A stretch of 64,000 nucleotides of DNA, taken from contig CATQJL010000112.1 in the NCBI GenBank assembly GCA_958299035.1, positions 5,874,123 through 5,938,122 of the forward strand, written 5' to 3'. This document shows, one piece after another, positions 36,056-48,453 of the stretch (position 1 is the first letter of the stretch; each line of letters begins with the position of its first letter). A program made the translations under genes and the position numbers. This stretch comes from Cylicocyclus nassatus. Taxonomy: Eukaryota > Nematoda > Chromadorea > Rhabditida > Strongylidae. The notes under the pieces were generated by a model. It ran no database searches. It was not told the origin of the DNA and saw only the letters and a program-made list of their open reading frames with translations.

Positions 36056-36400
36056 TGTTATAACTAGACGCATCTTCAAACCCTATCCAATCTGCTTTGC
36101 TTTTTCTGTACAACTCTCCGAAAGAAGTTATGAGCGTTTGAACCATATGTCAGACCTTAAATGGCATAATTAGCGAAAAGCTGTACAAAAACACGTGGTA
36201 ATTGTTTGTATCAAGTACACTGACTACACGGAAGGAACACAATCAGCGCAAACTGCAACTGTTTTCGTACAGATTTCCCTAATTACATGCCACTTAGGGC
36301 TTGCATTTTTGGACTTTGAACGCTCATAACTTCTTTAGGAGAACTGTTTCGCGAAAACAGGAAAGCAAACTTGGAAACAGCGTCTAGTGATGCACTTTAT
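36056..36400. repeat. Fold-back repeat of about 350 bp
   Basis: Blocks ACTAGACGC, TCTGCTTTGC, GTACAACTCTCC and AAAGAAGTTATGAGCGTT in the left half reappear inversely in the right half (AACGCTCATAACTTCTTT, GGAGAACTGT, AGGAAAGCAAAC, GCGTCTAGT). The centre lies near 36225. Arms are diverged, with no coding content. Exact termini were not resolved. Confidence 0.65.
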
Positions 36401-39400
36401 ATCAAATTATACTACTAACAAGTTTAATGGCATCTATTACAGATCTGCTTTCGACGCGTTGCGACTCGTTGTCGTTTGCGGTACTCAGAGCTTCATTTGC
36501 CCCCAACATTATTAGTCTGTTTGTTTTTTGCCCTCTCTGTGTAATTCCATAAGTCATCATTTCTCTGTAAATGATTTGTTTTGGATTATCTTAATGTGTA
36601 TCCCTTGAGTTTTTCTTGCATCCTTATGTACTGATGTATGATTTTTATTTTTCGTGCAAGAAATCGGTTCGAGGGGCGTATCTGGTAGCTGATAGCTTGA
36701 TATTTTGTCATAATCATCATCTTTTCGTTCAATTGCTGTTTTGCGTTGATGTGGTGATTTGGTGATTATATTATGAGACTAAGGCGAGAGAAATTGTGAA
36801 GAACTATAAACGAACGCCACATCTTCGCCTTCGTTGTTTTCTTCATCATTCATTTTTCTGTATGTATTCTTCATATCCGCAAGAGAGATTTCTTGTGTTT
36901 TGGTTCGACCTCAAAACCTGGGGGGCGATCATCAATGATGCGTATGTTCGTTATAGCATATTATGCCTCTATTTTCATGAATATTTTGGAGAAAATTTTC
37001 ATGTGAACATTCTTCAATAATATTGTTTGGCACAACACGACGCTTTTGTTGTGCTGTTCATGTTTATTGACATTGTGCTTGGTCTTCATCAGCTTGCTGT
37101 GTGTTGACGTGCAAATTCACCGAGGTAATAAAAGTCGCCTTTATTTGTGCCGGCGGATGTGGTGTATTCTTCTTCGAGATGTTGGCGTCTTAAGATTATT
37201 CCATTAATGCTGCCACATACTGCACGCTTTGAATGTTAATCAAGAGAATTGTATTCGGGCTGGCTCGCTCTTTTGCATCATAGCTTCATCATGCAAAGCG
37301 AGAAGCTGCACGAATGAGTGCAGTGCACTTTTGATGTGGGGCGAAAGAGATCCATTTAGAATGGCGGAGCCGAGAGGGTGGTGAAAGCGGCGCCAAATTG
37401 AATTTTTTATTGTTCCAGTAATAGAAGATGACTTCGGGGCAAGGGGTAGATGATGATATTGTGGACAGATCGCAATTCTTCAAATTATGAGCAGGGATTT
37501 CGCGATTTAACGCGGGCTTGTAATGTGACAGTATGACAGCGAGTCCAATGGTCCTGCACGGATCGTGGAGTGCTCTTAATAATTCTTGGAGTACAATAAA
37601 TTACTTACGTCATATGTGAATGTTAAGAGACGTGGGGACAGTGGCAGATGTTTCTTTCATGGCTAGAAAACGACATTTAGCCGAAAAAGATATTCTGTCT
37701 GCAATTGCACAAAAGTGGATCCGCGATAGACTCGTGCGGTCTTCCTTCAGTAAAATGCTGGTATTGACATTGAAGCGTTTTTCTTTTGAGCAGTGCAATG
37801 TTTACTGTCTGCAGTTGCACAAGAGTGGATCTACAGCAGACCCAAGGTTTTATATAGGGTTGTTCTTCCGTAAAACGATGGTGTCTATTTTAGGGCTTTT
37901 TCTCACTGAAGAAAATAAAATGGACACTCAAAATAACAAGTGAAGGTAGAAAATTTATGACAGTAAATGAATCATTCTAAGTCACAAGCGAGAAAATCGT
38001 ATAATTTTTTACGCTACAAAGATGTATAGTGTGCAGTTACATAGACTGGCGAAGATCTACGACTATACGACTATACAGACACAGACATCGTAAATCTTTT
38101 CCATATAAAAAGAACTGAAGATAAACAACTGCCTTTTTCGACCATTTCAATTCTCGCTTGACGAGCCGCTCAGCTCAGCTCCAAAAAGCTTTTTTTGTTC
38201 CGAACACTGCACTCTTCTCGTTCGTTTTGTCTATCTACCGCAATCGGCTTCTTTCATCGGCTGCACTGCCATTCCTTTCGCCTCCCCTGGGCATTGCCAT
38301 TCATATGGCGTATACTGCGACACTTTGCAATGAGCTCATTTGGCCGCGGGACCCGGAATTATCCGGAGGGAGTAAAAAAAGGAAAATGGATGCGAGCTAA
38401 GAGGTTTTGCGGGGCGAAAACGAATGGAGATATATAGGGCAGTGGGTGTATAAATACGAAGGGACGATGGGAAAGTGGTGTAATTGCGGACAACATGTTA
38501 TGTGAAATGAGATGCGTCCATGAGAGATTATGTGATGGTGTATTCGTAGATATACAGGTGTGGACGCGTCGAGTGAATGGCGCTATTGAGTCGTTAAATC
38601 GGGAATAGACGTGTGTCTACAGGTGGCTTTACTTCGCAAACGCGTTGTAGGGCCAAGATCCGGGCAAAAAGTGTGCAATTGCACAGATTAGGGAATTTCG
38701 TGTTGCGGCGATTGTAACAGTGGTAAAGAAGCTATTACGACGATGTTCTTGGGCGTACTCGTAATCTGTTGTTAGATTAATTTTTTTTCAAGAACTTGCT
38801 GATTGTTTTTGAGATTGACCCCCCCTTTTTTTGACAGCGCATACACCGTACTGTTTCATTAATCATGTAATTTTGTGAAATCCAATCTCGACACCTGCAA
38901 ATTGAAAGTAGATATACGGAGACGTTCGCAAAGTATAGCGGAGATAATTTCGTTTTTTTTTTTGAGATTATGTGATTTCTGGAAGGTTCATATGGACTTT
39001 GAAAGTGACGTGATTGCGGACAACAAGCCATTTGAACAGAGATATTCAATGTATTGATGGTAAGGTATGTAGACTTCTAAGTTATACTTTCTTCCATATT
39101 TTACAGTGGTTATTTTGAGAATCATGGAATAAAATGTTTTGAATGGCAATTTTTTTGGAACTTTCTGGGGTATTCCCTGTAAAATTCCTTATTTAGCTCT
39201 TCGTTTTGGATTACAAAAGTATATTTTGAAACAATCTTGAGAGGCGTTTCCTTCGCGCTCTTTTAAGCCTTTTTTCGGAATTTCTTTTTTTTTGAGTTTG
39301 TGTGAACTCTTTCTCAAAAAAAAACTTTACCGTGCTAGCGGAGTACAGAAATAATTTGCTGAAGCAAAAGAAAGACTTTTTTCTTAGAGGAGTTACGCTG

Positions 39401-42400
39401 TTTTTTTTTTTTCGCTGTAACAGACACTTTTGCACTTTGACATTAATGAGAACTTGTTCCATCTTCTAGTGACGATCAACAAAAGAGCATGAGAAGGTGA
39501 CAAACGTCGAAAAGATCCTGTTTTTCCATCTTCGAACTTTTTTCCTTGGAAAATTGCCAATAGTAGTGGCAGATGGAATATTCCGTGTAACTAAGGTTAG
39601 TACATGTATATGTACATAGTAATGTCACGCTATGTGTACATCAAATCTATTTTTAGAATCTAGGTTAGATATTTACTTGGACATAATTCATGGGAGAATT
39701 CGATTTTTTCCGGGATTACGTATGGCGAACTGAAATTGCTAGATATCGTTACTACGGTTACCGTCAATATTTTCTTTTTCTTCTTACTTTTTCAGAAAAT
39801 GTTAAGTCTTACGTAAACAGAAATGTGGAATATTTGCTTGCTATTGCTTTGTGTATGTATCGACATTTCTATAGTACAAAGCTATCGTCTGCAGCAATAG
39901 AATTTGTTTCTAGAATTAAGGGCAAACGAGGGAACGCGAGCTGTGTCCAGCTATCAAATTAGAGCACTTTTTTGGATTTCGTTCGTTGGAATGCATGGCA
40001 ACAAATTCGTTGTGCCGGACGAAGGCAACGCAATGACGAGACCTTAGAAGGGAATATGGTGGGAGGGAGATATCGGGAAAGGGAGGGGGGGGGGGAGATT
40101 TGGCAATTTGCCAACAAGCTTGAGCTTTGGTAGTTTCGAATGGTATTTACTGATAATTCGGATACAATTTTGATTTTATGTTTCCATTATAGACGTTATT
40201 ATAGATTCTATCAGCCAGAAAATGTGTAATAAAAAATCTTGATCAATTTCTCAGTTTTCTTGACATTACTAACCATAAGTCTTAAAAAGTTGTCATTTCA
40301 AAATTCACTTGAGCGAAGATTCACGAAATTCCATGCAAATTGCCTTGTACCTATGTTTACCGTACACCTGTATTTTGTGTACGGTAGGCATACTGTAAAA
40401 GGCCAATCTTAGCGATTACGAAAATTTACGAAAATGCTAACTGAGATCTACCACAACACTCTCATTTATGGAACCCCCTATAGAAAGTTTTAGGCAAATC
40501 TTTTCAAATCCTTGCAGCAAATTACCTTCTACCGTATCCCTACCGAATGCTGATGCTTACTATAGGTACATGTTTAACTGCTGGAATCCAATTTTGGTGG
40601 TTATTAAAATGCTAAGTCATAATCTTGTTCAATTTCTGAATCTCCTTTTTGGACTTTCTTAGTATGCCGCTTACTGTAGGTGTACGGTAGGTTTTGAGCG
40701 ACAATGTGATTGTAAATTGTTGAGTAAGTTTATGATATTGCTAAGAATTATACAACACTCATTCGTTCTCGTGATATGGCAAAATAACATTAAAGCATGT
40801 TGCTCTTTTCGTACGATAAGTATAGCGGTGCATCCCCATAGGCATACGGTAGATATACTGTAAGGGACCGGTTTTGGCAGTAATACAATACAATATAGTT
40901 TTTAGGAAATATTACGCTCTTTTGCGAATTTTCACAACCACAGCAGAGTCTATGAATTCAGTGCCACCTTTTGTGCCAGCCTTTGATAAAGAAACCTGGC
41001 GTCAAAACACGCCAGGCAGTGCTAGCCTTTCCGTGCCTTTCATCCGTCCGTCCACATCTGTCGCGTACAGGTGCTTTGTTCCAGAGGAGCGCATTTTGAC
41101 TAATTGAGCAAGCAATTTGTATGCCGAAATGGGTTTTCGGTTGCCATCATGGGCGTTGTTAGCAACATGGGGACAGGGAGGTAATCTATAGCGGGAAACT
41201 TTGCTGGAAACCCAATTATACGGCTTTCTACTCGCACATAAACTAGGCTGGGGGCTTTACAGCCAAATTAAAATTCTGCTATTCTGCCCCGTAGTGGAGT
41301 GGAGACATCTGGAGGGGGATATTATTGCTCTATGGGTCCGGGGAAGGGGGGCTCAATGTATTAGCTGCACGCGAGGTCAATGCAATGAGCTAAGCACAGG
41401 CTCTGGCCATTCCACTCACAACACATTTGTGGGCTAAACACATCCGAAATGAGAACACCATATTGTGCGGTACGTAATTACGGACGCCGAGGGGATTACG
41501 CGAAAAGCTGGAATCGAGCCGGAGGTCTTCGTGCGCACACATCGATACAATCTGAAGCATGCCAGATTCTAATCGCGTGTTGGTTCGGAGGCGAATTCAT
41601 TGCGGATGAATTGACACATGGTCTCTTGGCTTTTGACTGGAACGGAACGCAGCGATGGGGATCGTTTTGGGAAATGTTTAGATGTCAGAATGAAGCCGGA
41701 AAAAAACGTGGAAAATGTTGATGGGAATGCAGTTTGGCGGGTAGGAAAAAACTTCGGAAACGTTCCCTTGTGGTTTCGAACTTGGCTGAAACGATGCCGA
41801 GCCAAGCAGAGGACTGGAATTTATAGTCTGAAGTGGAAATGAGGGGGCTAAGCGCATTGCTTTTGTTTTAGAATACTTTTATCTCCCTCTCGCCTCAGAT
41901 CTGTAGAAAAACGAGTATAGCATGATCTAAACCATTATTGAAAAAGTCCATTAAATTCATTTGCCGTCTGTTTTTTTCTCACCCAGTCTCATATTTTATG
42001 GTAGTATGATCTAAAATATGAAAGGCAAATAGCTTATAAATCATAGATTATGAACTTTGACATTCAACCTAGTTCTCGTAACTTCTACGCTGTTTAGTGA
42101 ATATCAAGAAAATTAACCAACAACTGGTTTTCCATATATCTCGCATGCTTTGAAATTAATGTGGATGTTTAGAGATCAAAATGGAAAGATAAGATCGGAA
42201 TTTGAAACTCTAACAACATACCTGATGCATGGATCGCTAATCAATAAGTAAAGTAAATTTATTCGAAAAATTTGGATACTTTTGCTGGAATGACGCCTAG
42301 GTGCTAGCCAACCTTTAACTGAGCCTGCTTTGGGACTAGGTTATTTTGCAAGGATTCGAAAGAATGGGGCTTTCTGTACTCAAGGAAGACTCAGTTTTTC

Positions 42401-43709
42401 TCCAAGTTTTGATCTTCGCCTTAGCATTTATAACACTGCAAACTTCGTGGCCCATTTCTCTTCACTATTTTAGGGAGAATCGAGTACTTAGCTTTTAAAT
42501 AGCAATCAAAGGCTTCAAGTTTTTTCTAATGTTGTGCAGCAAGCCTGAAGGAGTTAAATGATTTTTTGGTCAAAACAAGTTTTGGACTTATTTATAGGTG
42601 AATACAATCTACAATTTCATGTAGTTCTGATTATTTTCTCCTTCCTTATCCCTTTCATGGACTTCTTTTTCACTGTAATGAGATTTTGCTGAAACTAGCA
42701 AGAAAATCCCACCATAAAAATTTCACTGGTTCTGAAAATTTGCTGAAATGGCACGTGATTTGCAATGACGACATCAGGCTCAAAGTACTTACTCTAATCC
42801 TACAACAATGGGCAAGAATGTCATTAACTGTAACTTATGAGCAAAATAAGACATCTGAATTATAACGTAAGTTTGTCAAGAATTTTTGCAATTGTTTCCT
42901 TTACTAGTGAGCTTATTCAACCGCTCCCAACAAAAATGAGAGCAGTCTCGAAATTGGAGATCCTCACTGAAACCGTATGTCAAAATGATCATTTTTTATA
43001 ATATTATAGTTTCGAAAATGAATTACAAGAATCTTTGCGAGCACAGCTGCAATAAATCTGAACCAAGGACGAAAAAGTCCAACCTGGAACAATTTAGCAA
43101 TGAATGGCTACTTAACCATTAATAAAGTAAATCATAACTTTCTTTCTTTGAGACTATTATATGTTTCTGCAAATATGGACGTTTATTGATTGCTTTCAGA
43201 CAAAACGACCTTGCCTTAATTCGCATAATCTACTGTTCTTCATCTATAATACCCATAACTTTCTCTGCATTTGCACTATGAGGTCATTTTTGCAGCAATT
43301 TTCCATTTGCAGAGTGCAACCGTAGCGAGAAAAAGAAGATTAGCGGGCGCAGATGAGGCATGAATGGCGCTATACATACACAGAGAGTCGATGGTGTTCC
43401 GTTGTGTCATCTTTCTTGTCGCGATGGCGTTATCTCCATCGCGTCGTTTCTTCTGCACTTCGTCTTTGTCACGACCTCTGTGTTCGGCAAAATGATTGAT
43501 GTTCCCGGCTTCGATGGCTATTTTAATTGGGAAACCCCAAGCCGCGCCAATGACGACGGCGGCTGCGGCGGCGGCGGCGGCGGCTTCGTTCTACCGCACT
43601 AATGGCGCATGAAAAGCATGATGATGGGAGACGAATAGGGGACGGGGGGAGAATCTTAAATTACATTTTAAGAATGGAATAGAATGCTAATTTGGCTTCT
43701 GCTCAAAAC
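36401..43709. other. Gene-poor stretch of 7.3 kb
   Basis: No supported gene. Imperfect duplicated blocks occur at 37680-37790 and 37800-37915, sharing TCTGCARTTGCACAARAGTG. Variants of the string GTACGGTAGG with CATACTGTAA recur at about 40360-40400, 40670-40695 and 40845-40865. A perfect 8-bp-stem hairpin (CTGGCGT/ACGCCAG) lies near 41000. A GGC trinucleotide repeat occupies about 43556-43587. An AATAAA at 37127-37132 could serve as a distal poly(A) signal. Confidence 0.35.
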
Positions 43710-44385
43710 TGAATAGTACTATTTTTCTTATGGCCAACTAATTTAGCTCTAACATAAGCAAAGATTCATACCTTACTTATATATGGCTAACTTAGCAGCT
43801 ATGAAACGAAAAAAAAAAACGATTTCTTATACATAATTGGTTAGTTTTGAATAAAATTCTATTTTCCTTATAGCTGGAGTTTACTTTAATTACACCAAAC
43901 AAAAAGACATTTTTTTAGCTATCTAACTTAGCTCTCACTTGAAATCGAAAATTTACTTTTTTGTATCTCTATTTTGCTTCATGAGAATGGTTATTATTTC
44001 TCTTACAGTTTGATTTAGTTCTAACTTATGATCAAAATCTACCACCAATTCATAAAGGAATTATTATCTTCTTATATCCGGCTTTCTTAACATTGACTTG
44101 AAACAGAAATCTCTTATTTTTCTTATAGCTGGGTAATTTAGCAACAAACTTAAATCAAAAATTACGTCTCTTTTGTGCTATTTCATGATAGTATTCACTT
44201 AAAACTCAAAATCACCATTTATTATCATGAAGACCTAATTCCATCTCTAGCTTGTTGAATTGATTAATTATTTTCGAAGAAAGTTACTTAGGCTCAAACG
44301 AAAGACCCCAAAGACAACGAATTACCATTGTTCTTGTAGCTAGCCTATTTATCTCCGACTTGAAACCGAAAAATTTTTTTTGAAC
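43710..44385. repeat. Degenerate tandem array built on TTAGCTCTAACTTG-like units
   Basis: The motif cluster CTTATAGCTGG, TAATTTAGCTCTAACTT, GAAATCGAAAA recurs about every 65-80 bp. Recognisable units lie near 43725, 43790, 43870, 43925, 44010, 44090, 44130 and 44340. Individual units are highly diverged. It is not coding. Confidence 0.5.
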
Positions 44386-45016
44386 TGCAGCTATTAGTCG
44401 TCACAACCATAAACTCTTTTTTCTTCTCGTTGCAAAATGAGCGTGGAAAACTGCTGTATCAAGAGCTGTAGTAGTGGAAAGGTGCCCTTGTCAGCTTTGA
44501 GAAATGAATCTGCACTTTTTGAAAGCAGCAGTTCAGAGTAGCATTCTTTAGTCCCCCACTAATGGCAGAGTTAATGCGAAAATGGCCAAGCAGGGGTGAA
44601 GGGATTTTTACGGATTTTTTTGGAGCAAGTCTGTGAAAATTTTCCTCTTTCCCGGAGATTATTTCAGCCGATTAGTTCTGGCAAATTCGATAGGTCCAAA
44701 TTCACACAATGTTGCTTGGAAATGTACAAGAAATGGTACTTCAAGCTTTCGTAATTTCTGAGATCAAAGCACTAACCTACTCACTCCTATGTGCCCCAGA
44801 TCTGCCTAAGTACTGCCTGCAAATAATGGTAATGGAAAAATGATAAAATAATTTTTCCATTCTCGGTAGGAAGAGTACCGAATTCCCTTCAGCTCCTTTG
44901 TGCTCTTACATGGACGTACACACTTTCTCCGAAACATATAAAAAAAGTGGAGTCTGTAAACCTGTTTCTTTGAAAATACAGATACAAACAGGTTGAGCTT
45001 GTTGAAAAAGGATTAA

Positions 45017-45428
45017 AGGCAGTGTCTCACCAAAATTTAGTTGCCGAGATTCTTGCATATTGCAAGTCTGTCGGATTCTGTCTAGCGCTGTATCGGCTTG
45101 AAATCGCACAAGTTCCCAAAAACCCCGTTTTCTGGAGGCCCCGCGGAAGCAACGTGGACGAGTTGTTCCTTCCAACTTCAGCCTCAGCCACAGTGGCAGC
45201 AACAGAGGGGAGGTGGATGCTAAGTGGAGGGACATGTTCAAACGCGTAAGGCGGGAGACCGAAGGAGTCGTCCGCGCGTATCAAAACGTTCTCCGAGTAC
45301 CACTTTGAGCGAATTTTTCTCAGCGTGGAGTCAAACTGAGTGGGACTTGTTGCAATGGCCTATTTAGAGGTCCCTATAATAGAATAGGTGAAGATCCGCG
45401 CGGCCTCAATTTTGGTGAGACACTGCCT
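45017..45428. mobile_element. 412-bp MITE with AGGCAGTGTCTCACC ends
   Basis: The left end AGGCAGTGTCTCACCAAAAT and the inverse right end form 20-bp terminal inverted repeats. The interior is GC-richer than the flanks and non-coding. Target duplication is unclear (left flank TTAA, right flank AACT). The mariner-ended element at 45470 follows 40 bp downstream. Confidence 0.75.
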
Positions 45429-45469
45429 AACTGGCATCACAGTAATTTGTAGGTGTAGCATTTTCGTTA

Positions 45470-46442
45470 TGTTGAGTCGTTCCGAAAGTTCTTTAAGTTT
45501 TTCAACCTATCATAAAACTCGTAGAATAAATGCAGGCAAAGCTATAAAAGTTTCCGATGCATGTTTCTTCCTCTTTCTAGTAGTCCTTTTCTAGTGCTGA
45601 TTGCTCTTGTGGTTAAGGAAATTATTGTGAAAATTCAAACCAATGGTTTTACTATGCCCACATTTGGTTTTTTCAACATCATCTTCCTTTTGAGCCTCTG
45701 ATCAAGCCTTGATAGCAGTCAGATAACGTAAAACAAGTGCAGTGCAGTGCAAGTTTTGACACCTATAGCTAGCTTCTCAAAGTCTATAAGATTTATGTTT
45801 CTGATTCTATCAAACTTCATTTTTGGTCATCTCAAAACTCATAGAAGATTAAACGGCGCACAATTAAGATGTCATTTGTGCTTATCTTTCTGACAGGCAC
45901 TTTTGCTTTTTGAATCGTGTAGTCTTTAGCGATAAAATAATCATAATTCTTGATTTTGATCCGGCCTTAGGCTGTGACCGTAAAATGCGAAATTTGACCT
46001 TTCGTAACGGTAAACGCTCAAATGCTTTGTAAAGTTGGTGTACAAACATAACCAATTTTTGAAAGTTTAAAATTCCGAGGATTTGTTAGTGTCTGGAGTG
46101 TGTATTTTGCGACTTCGCAAAAGTGAAAACTTTTGGAAAAATTGTCTTGAAAAGTACTGAGAAGCCAATGACAGATACCAAAAACGCACTGCATTGCACT
46201 TATCGTTAGTTTACGCTATCTAACTGCTTTTGAAACTTATCCAAAATCGAAATGAATTGCCAAAGTTAGGGATTGTAAAAACCATGGGTTCAGAATTTCG
46301 GAGATTCTCTCGATGACCACAACGATAACCAGCAGAACAGCATGACTGCTAAAAAGAGAAAGAAAAGTGCGTTGGGAAGAAAAAGAAAAGTGCGTGAAAT
46401 CGAATAGGTTGAAAAAAAAGAAAAAAAACTTTCGGAAAGACC
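45470..46442. mobile_element. ~1 kb mariner-ended element without transposase (copy 2)
   Basis: TA flanks lie at 45468-45469 and 46443-46444. The ends contain TTCCGAAAG and CAACCTATCAT, as in copy 1 (9345-10354). Internal blocks AACGGCGCACAA, AAACGCTCA, GGATTTGTTAGTGT and GCACTGCATTGCACTT are collinear with copy 1. The copy is considerably diverged and has no transposase frame. Confidence 0.75.
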
Positions 46443-47089
46443 TAGTACTCCTATAGCCCAAACTACTTATGTTCGTGTAAGCTATTTAATCTGTTTGTTG
46501 GCATGTAATCATTTCAGGAAATTAATGATGCGTTTTTGTGAAAAATTTATGCGGACATTACTTGACGATACATATGAATACAATATATATTGCACATAGA
46601 AAACCATAAAGTAATACTTTTCGAGTACAGATGAGAAAATAAGAAAATTATCTCGATAAGCGCAATGCAGATTTTGGGAGATGTACCAGCGCTGGGCTAT
46701 ACTTCACATGACAGCATTGCTCAGACACCTGTAAAGTATCCAAATTACATGAAGCAGTTCAGGCAAATCCGAACGTCCATAATTCAAAGGTTCAGAAGGT
46801 TTTAAGAAAACCTGCTGAACCTTTGAGTTGCTCAAACGGCAGCTCATATGACTTTACAGCCAAGAAACGAAGCTCGAGTTCTTGCCCAGTATCGTATACT
46901 TTCTAAGCGGACTAGTCAACAGTCTTGGGTACGGTATCGGGCAGGAAAACTCTGAATTTCTCGACCACAAATAATTCAGGTGAACTGATACTTGGGCGAT
47001 AGCGCCTCCTTAACAGTGTATACTAACAAGTAAGAAAGTAAGGAAGTCCGTTAAGAAAGTACAAATCACAAATTTTGTTTGGAGATTGC
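46443..47089. other. Non-coding spacer with a short hairpin
   Basis: Holds a 19-bp stem hairpin at 46785-46825 with a 3-nt loop. No gene is supported. Confidence 0.4.
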
Positions 47090-47550
47090 CTATTATGGGA
47101 TTCGGATATTACCTGAATCACGGTTCCTTTCATAGTTCGCATATGATGTTTGAGAAGCGTCCACTTTTCAAGCTTAATGGACTTGCTGCCAGACCATGAA
47201 GTAGAGGAATCGAAGGCAATTTCAGGAAGATTCTGACTAGATGGACCCACATATGCTTTGGTGGAGCACGCACAAGCCATGCACATCTTCGATTCAGTGA
47301 AAGGATATGTATGAAGATACCTAAAAATGCTCCAAGTTTGAGTTTGTTCTTGATTTCTAAATCACAAGGCTTAAGTGAGTGCAGCACCCAATTTTCTAGA
47401 AGATAGTCTATGTACTTAGTGCCCTGCGGTGCCGACAACACTTGTGCGTAAAAGTGATCATAGGGCACAAGTCTTGTGTTTGGTACTCTGAACTCTTTTT
47501 CGCTCGTAAGAATATGAGCCACTAACTGCCCGAAAAATTGCACCGGGGGG
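47090..47550 (-). pseudogene. Candidate C-terminal exon(s) of the BTB gene, splicing unresolved
   Basis: On the minus strand, after an acceptor-like TTTTTCGGGCAG near 47537, one frame reads LVAHILTSEKEFRVPNTR and then LVPYDHFYAQVLSAPQGTK, which looks coding. A second frame downstream reads YLHTYPFTESKMCMACACST and continues to a donor near 47110. The phases do not fit exon 5 of the BTB gene without an extra exon or a frameshift. These are either real exons of that gene with an undetected linker exon, or a decayed tail. A run of 16 C (minus strand) lies just upstream of the acceptor. Confidence 0.4.
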
Positions 47551-47767
47551 GGGGGGGGGGTGCGCAATGAAAATTTTTCAGATGAAAGGGTGTTGCGTAG
47601 CTTTTCGAGAAAGGGCTTGGGACTAAGGACGAGTCACTTGCACAATTCCATTGCTTATGTAGTTAAGTATGTACCTTTCGAAAACCTTCCGAAATCTTCA
47701 GGGAGCAGGTAAGGGCGTTAATCGTTGGACCACACTAAGGACCCAATTTGATTCTATCACTACTCAC

Positions 47768-48406
47768 CTGACAAGATACTTCCAATATTCTTCAATTACG
47801 CTTTCCTGCCATTGCACCATATCTCCGACTTTTATTACTTTGGAGCACATTTTGGCGAGCCCGGGAATATTGTAAAACTGAAATTTTCAAAGGATAAATG
47901 CCTAAACCCAAGATTTCTGTGTAATTCTCACCTCAGCTTCTTTGCGAAGAGCTTCTCGAACATCTTCCTCTAAAGGAAGAGCAAAATTTTCACCGTCTCG
48001 GAGGTAATCCAGTACCTCAAACGGTCACTTAGGTTTTAAAACTTTCAGTTAATGAAATTTTCACGTTACCTTTGCAAAATGAGTCGGATATCTGTCTATG
48101 AATAGTTCATCCTGATTCCGCCAATGATTCGCAACCATAGCAGAAAGCATCTGTGAATTTATAACGATGTCTTGAAGCTAGAAAAAGCTACATAAAACTC
48201 ACAGTATTATCGAGTCTTGTCAGGGTTAGAAAAGAAGTTTGGAATATGGTACCACCGACGTTGATTTTAACTCCGTGATGACTCTCACCGGATAGCTTTT
48301 TCCTTTTTTCGGTCTAAAACGCAAATAAAAACAAATTCATTGACTTTTCCAAAGGCTTCCAAATCAGTAGATTTCAAAGAAGTTTTGAGAACAATAAACT
48401 CACCAT
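47768..48406 (-). CDS. KCTD/T1-type BTB domain protein
   Basis: Five minus-strand exons: 48406-48404 (ATG alone), 48313-48203, 48150-48070, 48015-47932 and 47877-47768. Introns are GT-AG; the first four exons end in phase 0 and the last leaves two bases, so the gene continues. The product has a T1/BTB_2 fold: HGVKINVGGTIFQTSFLTL, then LDNTMLSAMVAN, DELFIDRYPTHFAKVLDYLR and the DGENFALPLEEDVREALRKE helix region, ending FYNIPGLAKMC. INVGG, DR-P and the YLR-DG spacing are hallmarks of KCTD proteins and the Kv tetramerisation domain. KCTD proteins are typically cullin-3 adaptors or oligomeric scaffolds, so ubiquitin-ligase adaptor activity is inferred, not shown. After the BTB comes VIKVGDMVQWQESVIEEYWK. 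Intron 3 uses an unusual TTTGAG acceptor. The ATG exon lies only about 48 bp from the GC-rich element at 48454-49349. C-terminal exons are uncertain (see 47090-47550). Confidence 0.8.
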
Positions 48407-48453
48407 TTTGAGCGCTTGCGATATATGGAAACCGGTGAATGAATGACAAACAA

